Positions 34,351 to 45,411 of a stretch of DNA of 64,000 bases are shown piece after piece (position 1 is the stretch's first letter; each line of letters starts with the position of its first letter). Position numbers and translations under genes: made by a program. The DNA lies in contig NC_086031.1 of assembly GCF_036323735.1 (NCBI RefSeq), positions 39,013,725-39,077,724 of the forward strand. Direction: 5' to 3'. The notes under the pieces were generated by a model that was not told the origin of the DNA, searched no databases, and was given only the letters and a program-made list of their open reading frames with translations. The stretch comes from Rattus norvegicus. Its lineage: Eukaryota; Chordata; Mammalia; Rodentia; Muridae.

Positions 34351-34859
34351 GTTTATTTTATTTTGGAAATGTTAGAAATTAATAAAAAATAAAACAATTC
34401 TACATTTGCAACTTTCTAGACCAAATATAAGATAGCAGGAGGTCACATCTCCTTGACCTCCTAGTAATTCTGTTTCTAAGCCCAAAATGATAAAGCCTAT
34501 GTATCAGAGAGCTACCTAAAGATGTTGAAATCAGGGGTGGGGGATGAAATGAGACAAAGAAGGAGGAAAACATTACACAAGGGCAAGTTATAGATTTAAC
34601 CACAGCCTTAACGTAAAATAGTCCCAGTGCTTAGTCACATGGCCATGGTTCAGCAGGTAGAGGAACAACATTTATCCATCCATCAGCTCTTCCATGTGCA
34701 CCAGTCAGACTGGTCCAAGCTCCTCTCTGATACTGATAAGAATATAGACAAAGAATATTTTCTTGGAAGTTCAGTCCATTGTATCCTACAGAAGACTTGG
34801 CTAAGCCAATGTAAGATTTATAAACTCAACCTAGTACATGAGCATCAATATAACAAAGG
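34351..34859. other. Unassigned
   Basis: No element or exon is recognised. Confidence 0.5.
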
Positions 34860-35040
34860 AAGGGTTATTGAAATGGCTCCACAGGCTAAGGCTTGTGCCA
34901 AGCCTAATGACTAGAGTTCAATCTCTAGAAGCTGAATGCTAGAAGAAGAAAGTTGACATTTGGGGATTGCTGTGGGACATCTACATGTACTGTGACACAT
35001 GTGTGTATACATGCACACACACAAAATACATAAATAAATG
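34860..35040 (+). repeat. B3-type SINE
   Basis: The sense head cttgtgccaagcctaatgac then tagagttcaatctctagaag and the AAATAAATG tail fit the B3 class. Confidence 0.6.
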
Positions 35041-35334
35041 TATATAAATAGAAACAGAAAGGGATGAGTGATTATTAATAGGGAAATAATAAAATATATT
35101 ACAGTGTTCCCTTACTTTAAATAGATATAAAATGAATTACTTATGTAATACCTTATAAGTAAGATATTATAGAAGTATATTTATAAATATATCCATGACT
35201 TGTTGAACTAAAATTAACTGTAGTTATATATACTACTTCAAAATTTAAAAAAATCTCTACAAGGCTGAGTATATTATATGTATGTGACATGTATAGAAAA
35301 ATGGTCGGTGAGACATACATCAAAATATTAGCTG

Positions 35335-35485
35335 TGGGCTAGAGAGATCACTCAATTGGTCAGAGCCCTTAAATAATTTTTCCAGAGGACTTGAGTTCAG
35401 TTTCAAGTACCCAGCACAGGGGTCTGACAACAGCCTATGACTCTAGATCCAAAGGATCCAACAATTCTGGCACCCTGGATGCCAG

Positions 35486-35488
<3 letters not shown>
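35335..35488 (+). repeat. B2/B3-type SINE
   Basis: The head gggctagagagatcactcaa and ccagaggacttgagttcagt are tRNA-derived SINE sequence; a compound microsatellite follows its 3' end. Confidence 0.7.

Positions 35489-35573
<85 letters not shown>
35489..35573. repeat. (CA)n(GA)n compound microsatellite
   Basis: Twenty-five CA units pass directly into about 17 GA units at 35539. Confidence 0.95.
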
Positions 35574-35576
<3 letters not shown>

Positions 35577-35721
35577 TAGATAATAATAGATAATTTTCAC
35601 ATGTTAGCCGCTACATCTAAAGGGCATGGGAAAACTTCTGAAAGGGATTTTTGCATTATTTTCTAATCATTCCTGAATAATTAAATATTTTAAATCCATA
35701 CATCATCGAAAAGGAGAAGAA

Positions 35722-35820
35722 AGTTGGATGCGATGGCTTGTGCCTGTAATCCCAGAATTTGAAAGGAAAGACAAGAATATTGGGAGTACGAAGTTATCCT
35801 TAGATATATATATAGTAAGT
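35722..35820 (+). repeat. B1 SINE, diverged
   Basis: The head tgcgatggcttgtgcctgta then atcccagaatttgaaaggaa is B1; the 3' half is decayed and abuts an L1 end. Confidence 0.6.
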
Positions 35821-35994
35821 TTTTGCCCAACCTTACTTACTCAAGCGGGGCGGGGGGGAGGTGGATGGGGAGGGGAACACCCTTATAGAAGAAGGGGAGG
35901 GGGAAGGATTAGGGGACTTATGGACAGGAAACTGGGAAAGGAAATAACATTTGAAATGTAAATAAAGAAATATCTAATTGAATAAAAGAGTAAG
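35821..35994 (+). mobile_element. L1 3' end, strongly 5'-truncated
   Basis: The rat L1 3' UTR terminus is visible: cccttatagaagaaggggag, cttatggacaggaaactggg, ataacatttgaaatgtaaat and a tail ending near 35985. A possible short target duplication agtaag flanks it (35815-35820 and 35989-35994). Confidence 0.8.
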
Positions 35995-36069
35995 AAAAGG
36001 AAGGAAGCTGGAGCACAGATCACCATCTTGATTGAACAGCCATCACCTGAGTCTGTTCTGGCCATCGCA

Positions 36070-36760
36070 ACAGAGTCTTAGACTGAGCGACATCAACTGT
36101 AAAAATGTATTTCTCAGTGTTCTGGACATGGAAAGTCCAAGATAGAGAAGCACAATCAGGTCCAGTGTGTAGTGATCCACTTCTGAAATATTTTGTGAAG
36201 TATCCACCAGAAAGGTCTGCTTAGACATGGGTTCAAGTAGACAAAAAGTCTACATTAGCTGGTGAGAGACTATAGTGGGGGTTCACGACCCATGATGGAG
36301 TCCTGAGACTTTCCTGAGCTTTAAAGCACAGAAACCACATCCTGGGTTGGCACAGCTCAGTTTGTGAAAACCACCAGGAGAGCTACAGAAACCATAAGTC
36401 GGGTTAGTACATTTAGGGACTTTCTCCAGTAGATTTTAGTAGATTAGGTCATCGTTCCCATTTTGGCAGGTGCTGTTGCTTGCGTGCTGGATTCTAAGGC
36501 CTAAATGATACTTTCATCATAACGTCAGTCATGCTCAGATTTGGGGTCTGTTACAAATTCCTTGACTTTGATATGCCTTTATGTGATAGAAGGACTGAGA
36601 GGCCTCTCTGGGCTTTCCTTTATAAAGTCCCTAATCGCATTAATGAAGGTTCAACTCTTTTAACCTAGCCATCTTCTATATGGCCTACCATGTTTTAATA
36701 TCACCACTCTGGGGTTAGAATTTTAGCATTCAAACAGGAAGGAAAGGTACATTTTCTGAC
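36070..36760 (-). repeat. MLT1-type MaLR LTR, interrupted
   Basis: The reversed MLT1 order is present: tcttagactgagcgacatca, tatttctcagtgttctggac, ggaaagtccaagatagagaa, then after the inserted LTR tttataaagtccctaatcgc and tatcaccactctggggttag. This is an old mammalian element. Confidence 0.65.
36194..36527 (-). repeat. ERV1 solo LTR nested in MLT1
   Basis: It starts tgtgaagtatccaccagaaa and ends cataacgtca on the plus strand, and aligns with the LTR at 10315-10640 through most of its length. No internal ERV sequence adjoins it, so it is a solo LTR. I see no clear target duplication. Confidence 0.65.
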
Positions 36761-36794
36761 AATAGCGAAGATCTCTGAATCCTAGTGGGAGGAC

Positions 36795-37080
36795 ATCACA
36801 AGTTGCCTACTAGATGACGTCTGTGAGGATATTTCCAGACAGACACGTTTAGCTGAGGGTTAGAGAAGACTCAGTCTGAATACAGGTGGAACTATCTCAT
36901 AGTCTGGGGGCAGATAGTCTGGGAGCAGGGCCAGATTGAATGAAAAAGAGAAAGCAAGGTGAGCAGCAGCATTCATCTCTCTCTGCTCCCTGACTGTGGA
37001 TGCCATGTGAGCAGCTGCTCTATAATCCCGCTGCCATGCCTCTGCTGCAATGACAGACCCCAAATAAGAGAATACTACAG
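36795..37080 (+). repeat. MaLR-like LTR
   Basis: Sense blocks are tctgtgaggatatttccaga, attgaatgaaaaagagaaag, agcattcatctctctctgct, ctgactgtggatgccatgtg, and a decayed polyadenylation region near 37060. Confidence 0.65.
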
Positions 37081-37669
37081 GTAATAAACCTGGAGTGAGC
37101 TTTCACAGCTCAACCCTTTTCATTTACATTAAAGGCATAGAAACTCAATGACCAGACCTAGTTTGATCAGAAACTTCCTTATGAAGAAAACTCCATAGGG
37201 ATAAACACACCACAGTGGGGATTTCCAAGCACGTACCTCTTGGATAAAGATTAGAATCCATGTGGTACACCCCTGGAAAATCTACTGGATAGGAGAGAGA
37301 TGACGTACCAAGAAAGTACCCAAAGTGAGGGAATACCCAAACGTGGGTTAGCAAGACTACATCTCACTTACACAGTGGACTATCAGTGCTTTCCCAAGGG
37401 CTTCTGCTCTCCACTCAGTGATCACTTCGGTGATCAGAACAAGGAAATTATGACTGATCACCAGATTTGCTGGGAGCTGTGAGATGCTTCAGTAATGAAT
37501 CCAGCTCCAGTCTGAGTGGGAACCTTATCACCTCACTCAACAGGATCTACTTTGATTGGTATTCTGAATTCTATCCACCCTCAAAGAAATACAACCGAGA
37601 CATGGCCCCAACTCTGAGCTAAGTATTCTTAGAACTGATGCTACAGGCATTGTAACCAGTAAATATGTG
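37081..37669. other. Unassigned
   Basis: No repeat or exon is recognised. Confidence 0.5.
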
Positions 37670-38245
37670 GGAAAATGTTTGTCCTCATTAGCTACCAGTG
37701 AATTGCAAATCAAATTTACACTGAAATTCTATCTCACCTTAACAACAAAGACTCTCGTCAAGAAAATAAACAAGTACAACTTCAGACACGATAGATAGAC
37801 AAAACAACATTCCTGTACACTGTTAGTAGAAACGCAAATTGGTGTAGCCACTGTGAAAATCAGAAAACAAATTCCCCAATGGGTAGATAGATAAACAAAA
37901 TGTGATGGATATGCACACTGCAGTATTACTCATTTCTAAAGAATAACTTAATGATGTCATTTACAGGAAAATTGATGTAACTAGAGATCACAATGTTAAG
38001 TAAAATAAGCCAGACTCAGACAAACACTCAATGTGTTCTGTCATATTCATAACCAGAAGGGGAAGACATTATAGTAGAAGGGGGATATTGGTGACGAAAA
38101 AAGGGATATGGCAAGAAGAAGAGGACAAACTAGTAGTGGACAGTAATTATAAACAAAGTATGTTGTATTCACTATGTATGCCACAATGAATCATGTTATT
38201 TTACTCAATTAATATATGATTTAAAGAGTTTTAAGAAATAAAATT
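37670..38245 (+). mobile_element. Old L1, ORF2 end and 3' UTR
   Basis: Traces of the ORF2 C-terminal region remain: aattgcaaatcaaatttaca, ttctatctcaccttaacaac, aaaatgtgatggatatgcac, aggaaaattgatgtaactag, agtaaaataagccagactca. The tail near 38225 is A-rich. It is much older than the L1 at 46.5 kb. Confidence 0.65.
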
Positions 38246-38699
38246 TTATAATGAACCAAGACTGTAATGAATTATTAGATCATGTGAGAAGATATCACAG
38301 AACATGATAGGAGGAAGCCATAGGAAAGGTTAGAGGCAGCTAGAGATGTGAGCTTTGCTATTAGAGAATCTAAAAGCAAACAAGCCATATCATGTGCCTA
38401 ATAATTTGGTCATATAAAGTACATATGCGCATTTTGAATTATATGATATCACCTGCACCACTGGGAAGTCAATTTTCTCACTCAAAGAAGTCCGCAGCTG
38501 TCATCCTCAGTCATTTAATGCAGACTGGCATCCTTATTAATGGCTTAATCCTGTGTTCTAAGAATGAGTCAAACTTTTTTAATTGTCTCCTTGTGGTCGG
38601 ACATTAAAACTTCTTTCTTTGCCAATATCACAAACCAGTATATAATTATCACTGAGTAATATGTGTGCTTCCACTTTGTGTGTTTTTACTTACTTTAAG
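38246..38699. other. Unassigned
   Basis: Nothing is recognised. Confidence 0.5.
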
Positions 38700-39487
38700 A
38701 CTATTCCCCCAAACCCCTTGGGAGAGAGAGCTCACTGCCCGGACAGGTGGGACTTCTGAGACTGCAGAGACCACCAATACTGCCCACCCCTGCCCACATC
38801 CCTGGCCCAAGAGGAAACTGTATAGGGCCTCTGGGAACCAGAAAATAGGGGCACTTGAGCGGCAGGTCCCCTGCATTCCAGACACCGCCTGGACCTGAAG
38901 GGACCGGATCAACAGTTCTCTGCACCCAAATCCTGTGGGAGGGAGAGCTAAACCTTCAGAGAGGCAGACACGCCTGGGAAACCAGAAGAGACTACACTCT
39001 GCCCACATTTCTGACTCCAGAGGAAAACACCTAATGCCATCTGGGACCCTGGTGCACGGAGGCCCCAGGAAAAGGCAGCACAGGCCCTCCTGGTTGCCGC
39101 CCTCACGGAGAGCTCAACAGCAGCCCCCCACAAGCAGCTTGAGCCTCGGGACCACAGGTAAGACCAACTTTTCTGCTCCGAGTAACCTGACTGGTGGACT
39201 CAGGACACAGGCCCACAGGAACAGCTGAAGACCAATAGACAGGAAAGACTACACGCCCGAAAGCAGAACACTCTCCTCCCACAACTGGCTGAAAGAAAAC
39301 AGGAAAACAGGTCTACAGCACTCCTGACACACAGGCCTATAGGACGTCTAGCCACTGTCAGAAATAGCAGAACAAGGCAACACCAGAAAATCAACAGATA
39401 CAGAAAGATAGAAATAATCCCATGAGACCTATCAGACCACCACGGGCTAAAGCTGGTCTTCAATAACAATAAGGGAAGAATGCCCAC
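38700..39487 (+). mobile_element. L1 5' UTR joined to ORF2 segment
   Basis: 38700-39390 matches the rat L1 5' UTR in sense (ctcactgcccggacaggtgg, gggagggagagctaaacctt, ttgagcctcgggaccacagg, acaggcccacaggaacagct, ctgacacacaggcctatagg), reaching the leader just before ORF1. From about 39392 it continues with a mid-ORF2 stretch (tcaataacaataagggaaga). ORF1 and the 3' end are absent, so this is an internally deleted, 3'-truncated copy. The CpG-rich 5' UTR carries the L1 promoter in intact copies. Confidence 0.7.
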
Positions 39488-39672
39488 ATATATGTTGGGA
39501 GGGGTACATGCTGAGTACAGACGCTTTCATAGGCCAGAAAGTTTATTGGATGCCCTGGAACTGGACTTACCAGCCAATGTGAGCCACCCAGTGTGGATGC
39601 TAGAAACTGAACTCAGCCCCTTCACAAGATCAATCCGAACTCCTAACTACTGAGCCATTTCTCCAGCCCCCA
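39488..39672 (-). repeat. B2/B3-type SINE
   Basis: Reversed B2/B3: ttcataggccagaaagttta, gccaatgtgagccacccagt, gaaactgaactcagcccctt and the end actgagccatttctccagcc. Confidence 0.8.
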
Positions 39673-40626
39673 CCTTATTGTTTTATAAATAGCTAGAATT
39701 TTGAATGCATCTTAATGTATATTGTCCATTTGCACTTAACTTATTGAGAATTATCTACTCATGTGTTTTGTATGTGTTGTTCCCCTAGGGATATTAATCA
39801 TTTCTCAATGCTTTATCATTTTATAAAACGTTTTAGAAATCTTAATCATCACCACACGCAGATGCTGGCCCCACTGTTCCTTTCTTTAAACTTGATTTCA
39901 TGGCATCTTCTCCCCATGAAAGTTTAACATTTTTAAGCTGTCGTGTCTGTCATTCTTTTTTATATATGGCCTCTACTGTGAACTGAAGTTCCAAGAAGAA
40001 GGGAAAGGAGGGGAGGGGGAGAAGGGGGAGCAAGAGGAGGGAGGGGAGATGCATGTGTGTTGGAGATTTTACAAAGCCAAATGGCTGAATGAGGAGATGC
40101 TGGGACGCTAAGCATCTGTTTCATACCAGAGCTAAGTTATCGCAAGCTAATTTTAGTCATGTTGAAAGCCATCCATTACCAATGCCTGTGTCTGACTTAA
40201 CATCCTGTGGCTATCACAACCTTAAAATGTATTCTTGGTGGACCGATAACTTTCATCAACTAAAGCTAAGAACGCCAATAGTATCTGAAACCCATAACAG
40301 AGTTTTCTCCACTTTGCTGTAACCCACTTACCAAGGACCCCACTGCTCTATTTGCTAAACAATTTGTAACCACTTCCAAAGAGCAACCTGGTTATTGGTG
40401 TAATCTAAATCTGTTTCTGGGCCAAGGTCACTTGTATTTGGCTCCATAATAAACTGCTTCTTATTCCCTTTGAGATGAGAACTCCACTTTTGTGTCAATA
40501 CTTCCTAGGGAGTTATGTTGTAAAGTACCTTTCTCAGCCCCCAAATGACCACAACATTTCACACAGTAATTATATGAGTTAATTTTTATATTTATCTACT
40601 GATCTTTCTAGAATCATCTCAATACC
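39673..40626. other. Unassigned, with a polypurine stretch
   Basis: A purine-rich run lies at about 39990-40052. An AATAAA-containing stretch near 40448 (ccataataaactgcttctta), followed by a T-rich block, looks like an LTR polyadenylation region, but LTR ends are not evident. Confidence 0.4.
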
Positions 40627-40973
40627 TGTCTTAGTTTGGGTTTTACTGTTGTGAACAGACACCATGACCAAGACAACTCTTACAAGAACAACATTTATTT
40701 GGGGCTGACTTACAGGTTCAGAGGTTCAGTTCACTATCATCAAAGCAGGAGCATGGCAGCATTCAGGCAGGCATGATACAGGAGGAGCTTAGGGTTCTAT
40801 TCTATATTTTGTTCTGGAGGCAAAGAGAAGACCGGCTTCTAGGCAGTTAGGATGAGGGTCTTAAAACCAACACATACAGTGACACACTTACTTCAACTAG
40901 GCCACACCTACTTCAACAAGGGTACACGTCCCAATGTGCCATTCCCTGGGACAAGCATATTCAACCCACCACA
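40627..40973 (-). repeat. Sense-3' LTR of the element
   Basis: Marks: aacagacaccatgaccaaga, acatttatttggggctgact, gtgacacacttacttcaact, ending caacccaccaca. Confidence 0.75.
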
Positions 40974-42098
40974 TTCCACTCCCTGGCCTCCACAGGCTTG
41001 TTCGAACACATGAGTCTATAGGGGTCATACCTAGACTAGAATAGTGCAAAATACATTTAATCCAACTTCAAAGTCCTCATAGTCTATAGCAGTCTCAACA
41101 ATGTTAAAAGTCCAAAGTTTAAATTCTCTTCTGATATGCAGTCTCTTAACTGTAATCCCAAATAAAATCAAAAATATTGGACAAAAGCAAAACAGAAAAC
41201 CAGCTGGACAAACTCTATACTCCACATCCTCATGACTGATGTCAAAGTGCTCTTCACATCTCTAACCACTCCCTTCCTTCTTTACTGCTATTGGCAGATC
41301 TGGCATTTAGCAGCAACAAACTTTATTCTCTTGGGTTGGGTCTATTCCCTATTAGCAGCTTTTCTCAGAAGATATCCTCTAGGTTTGGCATCTCAAACAT
41401 CGTGGGATCTTCAAGCCAACCTCAATATCACAGCTTCTTGCTAAGATCTTTTGGGATCTTCCAAAGGGGTCTGCCCTATGTAGCACTCTAGGCCCTGATT
41501 GACTCCACTCCACGGCTGCTGCTGTTCTTGGTACTGGTCTCCCCAATACACTGAGGTCTTCTGCTGCAAGTCGGCTTCACCAATAACCTCTCATAGGCTC
41601 TCTTCATGGTGCCAAGCCTCAACTTCTTTGCGTGACCTCTTTAGTCCTGGGCCATCAACTGCAACTGAGGCTGCACCTTCACCAATGGTCTTCCATGGCC
41701 TCTCATAGTGCCAAACTTCAGCTATTCTTCATGACCCCTTTATACCATTAAAGCCAGTAGCACCTGAGTGATTCTTACACATTACCAAGTCCAGCTGCAG
41801 CACAAGGTACAACCTTGGCTATCTCTGGAATACAGCCTCTTAGTGCTCTCAGAAACACTTCCAAGATTTCACCTCAGTAATGCTGTTCTCTTCTTAATCA
41901 CTGTTGATTTCTTAGGTTCAGCTAACCATCATCAGTTGTCCCAGTAATCCCTTCTATTTTTGATGATAAAGCCAGAGCCACACGGCTAAAGGTCTGCTGC
42001 TTGCTGGAGCTGGAATACGGTTCCCTTGTTTTACAATATTATCACCAGCTTTCTGTTTTCCAACTCCTTCACTCCCTATGCTTGGCTGTCCCAGAAAT

Positions 42099-42298
42099 TG
42101 CTCTGTAGATAGACCTTGAAATTAAGAGATCTGCACTGCTGTGTCTCCTGAATGCTAGGATCAAAGCATGTATCACCATGCCTGGACTTAAACATTTCTC
42201 TACTTAAAACTTGCTCTATACCAGGCTGGCCTTGAACTTATTTATCTGCTTGCCTCTGTCTCCTGGGATTAAAGATGTGTGTACTACCATGCTTGGAC
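42099..42298 (-). repeat. Two B1 monomers inside the LTR element
   Basis: Two reversed B1 pieces lie about 25 bp apart: 42099-42186 (aagagatctgcactgctgtg) and 42212-42298 (ccaggctggccttgaactta, ctcctgggattaaagatgtg). They sit in the internal region of the element. Confidence 0.75.
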
Positions 42299-42874
42299 CT
42301 AATCTTAGCTGGGTAGGACCTTGCCCCAAAGTCACCACTCCCTTAATCTGTTAACCTCCTTGAACATAAGATTCAGATCCACTTCACTTCCTGGTGCCCC
42401 TTTATTACTTGAACCATACATTTTATATTTTCTTTTCTCAGCCTGATCCTTTTAATTAAAATGCTTTTCATAAGAGTGAACTTTAGTAACCACACAACAG
42501 AATTTATACCAGGCTATTTTGGGGCTTCCTTTGTCAGAGCAATTACTCTAAATCTCTTCACCTTAGCCTCAGGCAGACTCTTTGGACAATAGCAAAAAGT
42601 AGCCACCTTTTTTCATCAAAATACCACAAAATAGTCTCTAGGCCACATACTGAAATATTCTTCCACTGAAACCTCTTGGGCCAGGTCCACACAATTCAAA
42701 TCACTCTCAGTAACAAAGTCTTCCATATTCCTACTACGACAGCCCATTAAGCCTCACTTACAGCATTCCACTGCTTTTCCAATCCAAAGTCCCCAAATCC
42801 ACATTCTTCCAAATGAAATCATGGTCAGGCCTACATCAGCGATCCCCCCTGCCCCCAGTTCCTGTATCAACTTC

Positions 42875-43205
42875 TGTCTTAGTCTGGATTTTACTGCTGT
42901 AAACAGACACTATGACCAAGGCAACTCTTACAAGAACATTTAATTGGGGCTGACTTGCCCCAATCCATTGTCATCAAGGTGGGAACATGGCATCGTCCAG
43001 ACAGGAATGGTGCAGGAGGAGCTGAGGGCTCTTTATCTTGTTCTGAAGGTAAACAGGAGAAGACTTTCTTCCATGTAGTTAGGATGAGGGACTTAAAGCC
43101 CATGCCCACTGTGACATACGTATTCCAACTAAGCCACACCTACCCCAACAAGAGCAACATCCTAGTAGTGCCCCTCCCTGGACCAAGAATATTCAATTCA
43201 TCACA
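42875..43205 (-). repeat. Sense-5' LTR of the element
   Basis: It is collinear with the other LTR: aacagacactatgaccaagg, acatttaattggggctgact, gtgacatacgtattccaact, ending caattcatcaca, with several small deletions. Confidence 0.75.
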
Positions 43206-44650
43206 ATATCATCACAGTTTCTTAGCCTCTAGATACCATAATGCTATAATTCAATAAGTCTATCATTTCTCCACTGAGAACATTGTATTCTTGCTATTCT
43301 TGGAAGATTTTCTAAATGCTGTTTGATTTTACCTCCTTGTTCACACTTCTCTCAGTTCACATGTGTTTTATAGCAATTTCATCCTAATTGAAACATTGCT
43401 ATGTCAAAGGGATTTGCATTTTCTCCTTTGTGCCTCTATCAGGTAACTAAAATAGGATGAGAAGCTAATTTGTACCCTACTGTTACTGTCAAAGAAGGAA
43501 AGCATCCATTTTTATGTGTTTTATTCCAATTGGAAAGGAAGTAGGAGGCTCTGACGACTGGAGAAATAAATGGATTTTACAGATTCATAAGACCCACACC
43601 CATTTATACAAGCAATATACAGTTACTGGAAAGAAGAGTTTCCAAAAAGCTGAGGTGCCTATCAATCATGCAGGGAGCTCCAGAAATGCAGGGTCCATGA
43701 ATCAATACCCATGTCTAAATGGGACTAAATGTGTCATTTAAGTCTCTGTGATGGACAACAACAAACTCCCAGTTCACTAGCTAGCAGAATAAGCCTTTGT
43801 TCTGTCATTGGTGTCCTATCTGAGTGAACAAACGTTTGTTCACTTCTACCCTGAGCAAGTCACACACTCGGCAGTATGTGCCAAATAAACATCACTATCG
43901 AATGAAAAATATCCAAGAAAAAAAATCTACGTAAGACTCAGAGATGTGAGAAAAACCCAGGAGAGTGAGAAATAGTTGGGTGGTATTGAAAATATCCAAG
44001 CAAAACCAGAGTTCTACAGCACTGACAAAACCATGGTGTATGACTTGCTTGCCCAAACCATGGTGTATGACTTGCTTGCCCAGTTAATTGGGGGAAAATT
44101 ACAGAAGATGTTTGGAAACTAATCCATGCAGACAGTCTATGCATTTCTTTCACTCTTGGGTAATCAGGATTAAGACTGGGAAATCATGACAATCCCTCTA
44201 CAGGTTTAGTGTTATACTTAGATTTTTTTCCATAGGCTTATACTAAGCTCTCCTTTTCAGAATATTCATATTTTGTTTCTCAAATACTTCATCTAGAGAA
44301 ACTTTTCCTAAACCTGTTACATGAGATAACTTTTCTCTTACCTTCTTCAGAGTCTAAGTACCTGGCATCTATGAAATAGTTCTCAGAAATTTTGTAGATC
44401 CAGACATTCTATTTTTAGAAGGCAATTCTAGCCCACATGTTTTGTATTGAATGAGAAGCACAAGCCATTGGAAAAGGTACCAGCTGTCCCAGAAGTAGAA
44501 ACACACATGAGAGGCATTTGGGGAGACAAGTGGAGGTTACTTCAGTCTTAAGGAAAAAGTAGATAGCAGAGCCCAGGAAAATGGGCTTTGGACTTGAAAA
44601 AAGTAAAAGAAAAGCACAGATATTTTTACCACTTTCTGTTCTATATTTCC
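43206..44650. other. Mostly unassigned
   Basis: The only structure seen is a perfect tandem duplication at 44028-44081; otherwise no repeat or exon is recognised. Confidence 0.5.
44028..44081. repeat. Perfect 27-bp tandem duplication
   Basis: The unit beginning aaaccatggtgtatgacttg occurs at 44028-44054 and again, identically, at 44055-44081. Confidence 0.95.
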
Positions 44651-44996
44651 TGTCAGTTCTGTGGTAAAACCCTCTGACTAAAAGCAACTTGAAGGAGAAT
44701 GGGTTTATCTAGCTCATATTTTCAGGTTGCAACTCACTACTCAAGGAAGTTCAGATAGAGACTCAAGGCAAGAAGCTGAAAAAAAAAATCCATGGAAGAA
44801 CTCTGCTTGCTAACTCACGCTCTACCTAATGCTTAGCCGGTCTTCCTATACAGGCCATGCCCACCTATCTAGGGATGGTCTAGTCCACAGCAAGCTGGGC
44901 CCTCCCACATCAATTAACAATAAGGACAATCCTCCACAGACATACTCAGGCTGAACTCATCTAGGAAATTCTTCAAAAGAGACTTTTCTTCTCACA
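44651..44996 (-). repeat. MaLR-like LTR
   Basis: The plus strand shows actaaaagcaacttgaagga, gagaatgggtttatctagct, aagctgggccctcccacatc, aattaacaataaggacaatc, with a decayed end. Confidence 0.6.
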
Positions 44997-45058
44997 TGCC
45001 TCATGGCTATGACAAAGCACTAGATGCTAAATAATGATGGGGAAATATTAAATTTAGG

Positions 45059-45411
45059 TGTCTTCATTACTCTTCCATTGCTGTGGCAAAACACTATTAC
45101 CTAGGCAACTTATAGAGATAGCATTTAATTGGGGACTCATGGTTCCAGAGGGATAGAGTTTATGATCATCAGCAGGCAGGCTACACTAGAAAAGTATCTG
45201 AGACCTTATATTATGATAATCCACAAGCATGAGGCAGAAAGAGGGGGAAGGGATGAGAATTAACTTGAAATGATATGGACCTTTTCTTTCCTCTAACACA
45301 CCTCCTCCAACAAGGCCACATCTTTTAATCCTTCCCAAGACATTTCAACCAACTAGGGACCAACTGATCAAACTATAATCCTATAGGTCCATTTTCATCC
45401 AAACTACATCA
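45059..45411 (-). repeat. MaLR-like LTR
   Basis: It starts tgtcttcattactcttccat and ends aaactacatca on the plus strand; internal marks are agcatttaattggggactca, cctcctccaacaaggccaca and accaactagggaccaactga. Confidence 0.7.

Larger units (their letters stand above)
40627..43205 (-). mobile_element. Non-autonomous LTR retroelement (MaLR/ERVL-like), nearly complete
   Basis: Two direct LTRs of 347 and 331 bp flank about 1.9 kb of internal sequence with no gag or pol frame. Both LTRs start TGTCTTAGT and end CA on the plus strand; the sense strand is minus. The element is flanked by a 5-bp duplication with one mismatch (atacc / atatc). Next to the sense-5' LTR is a degraded stretch like a tRNA-Leu primer site, and next to the other a purine-rich stretch. 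The LTRs differ at many positions, so it is old. I cannot assign the exact family name. Confidence 0.7.

Noticed and set aside
38649..39228. Several long frames on both strands
   Set aside because: They arise from the GC-richer L1 5' UTR, which is not translated.
44028..44081. Direct repeats considered as a CRISPR-like array
   Set aside because: Only two adjoining units without spacers, in a mammalian genome.
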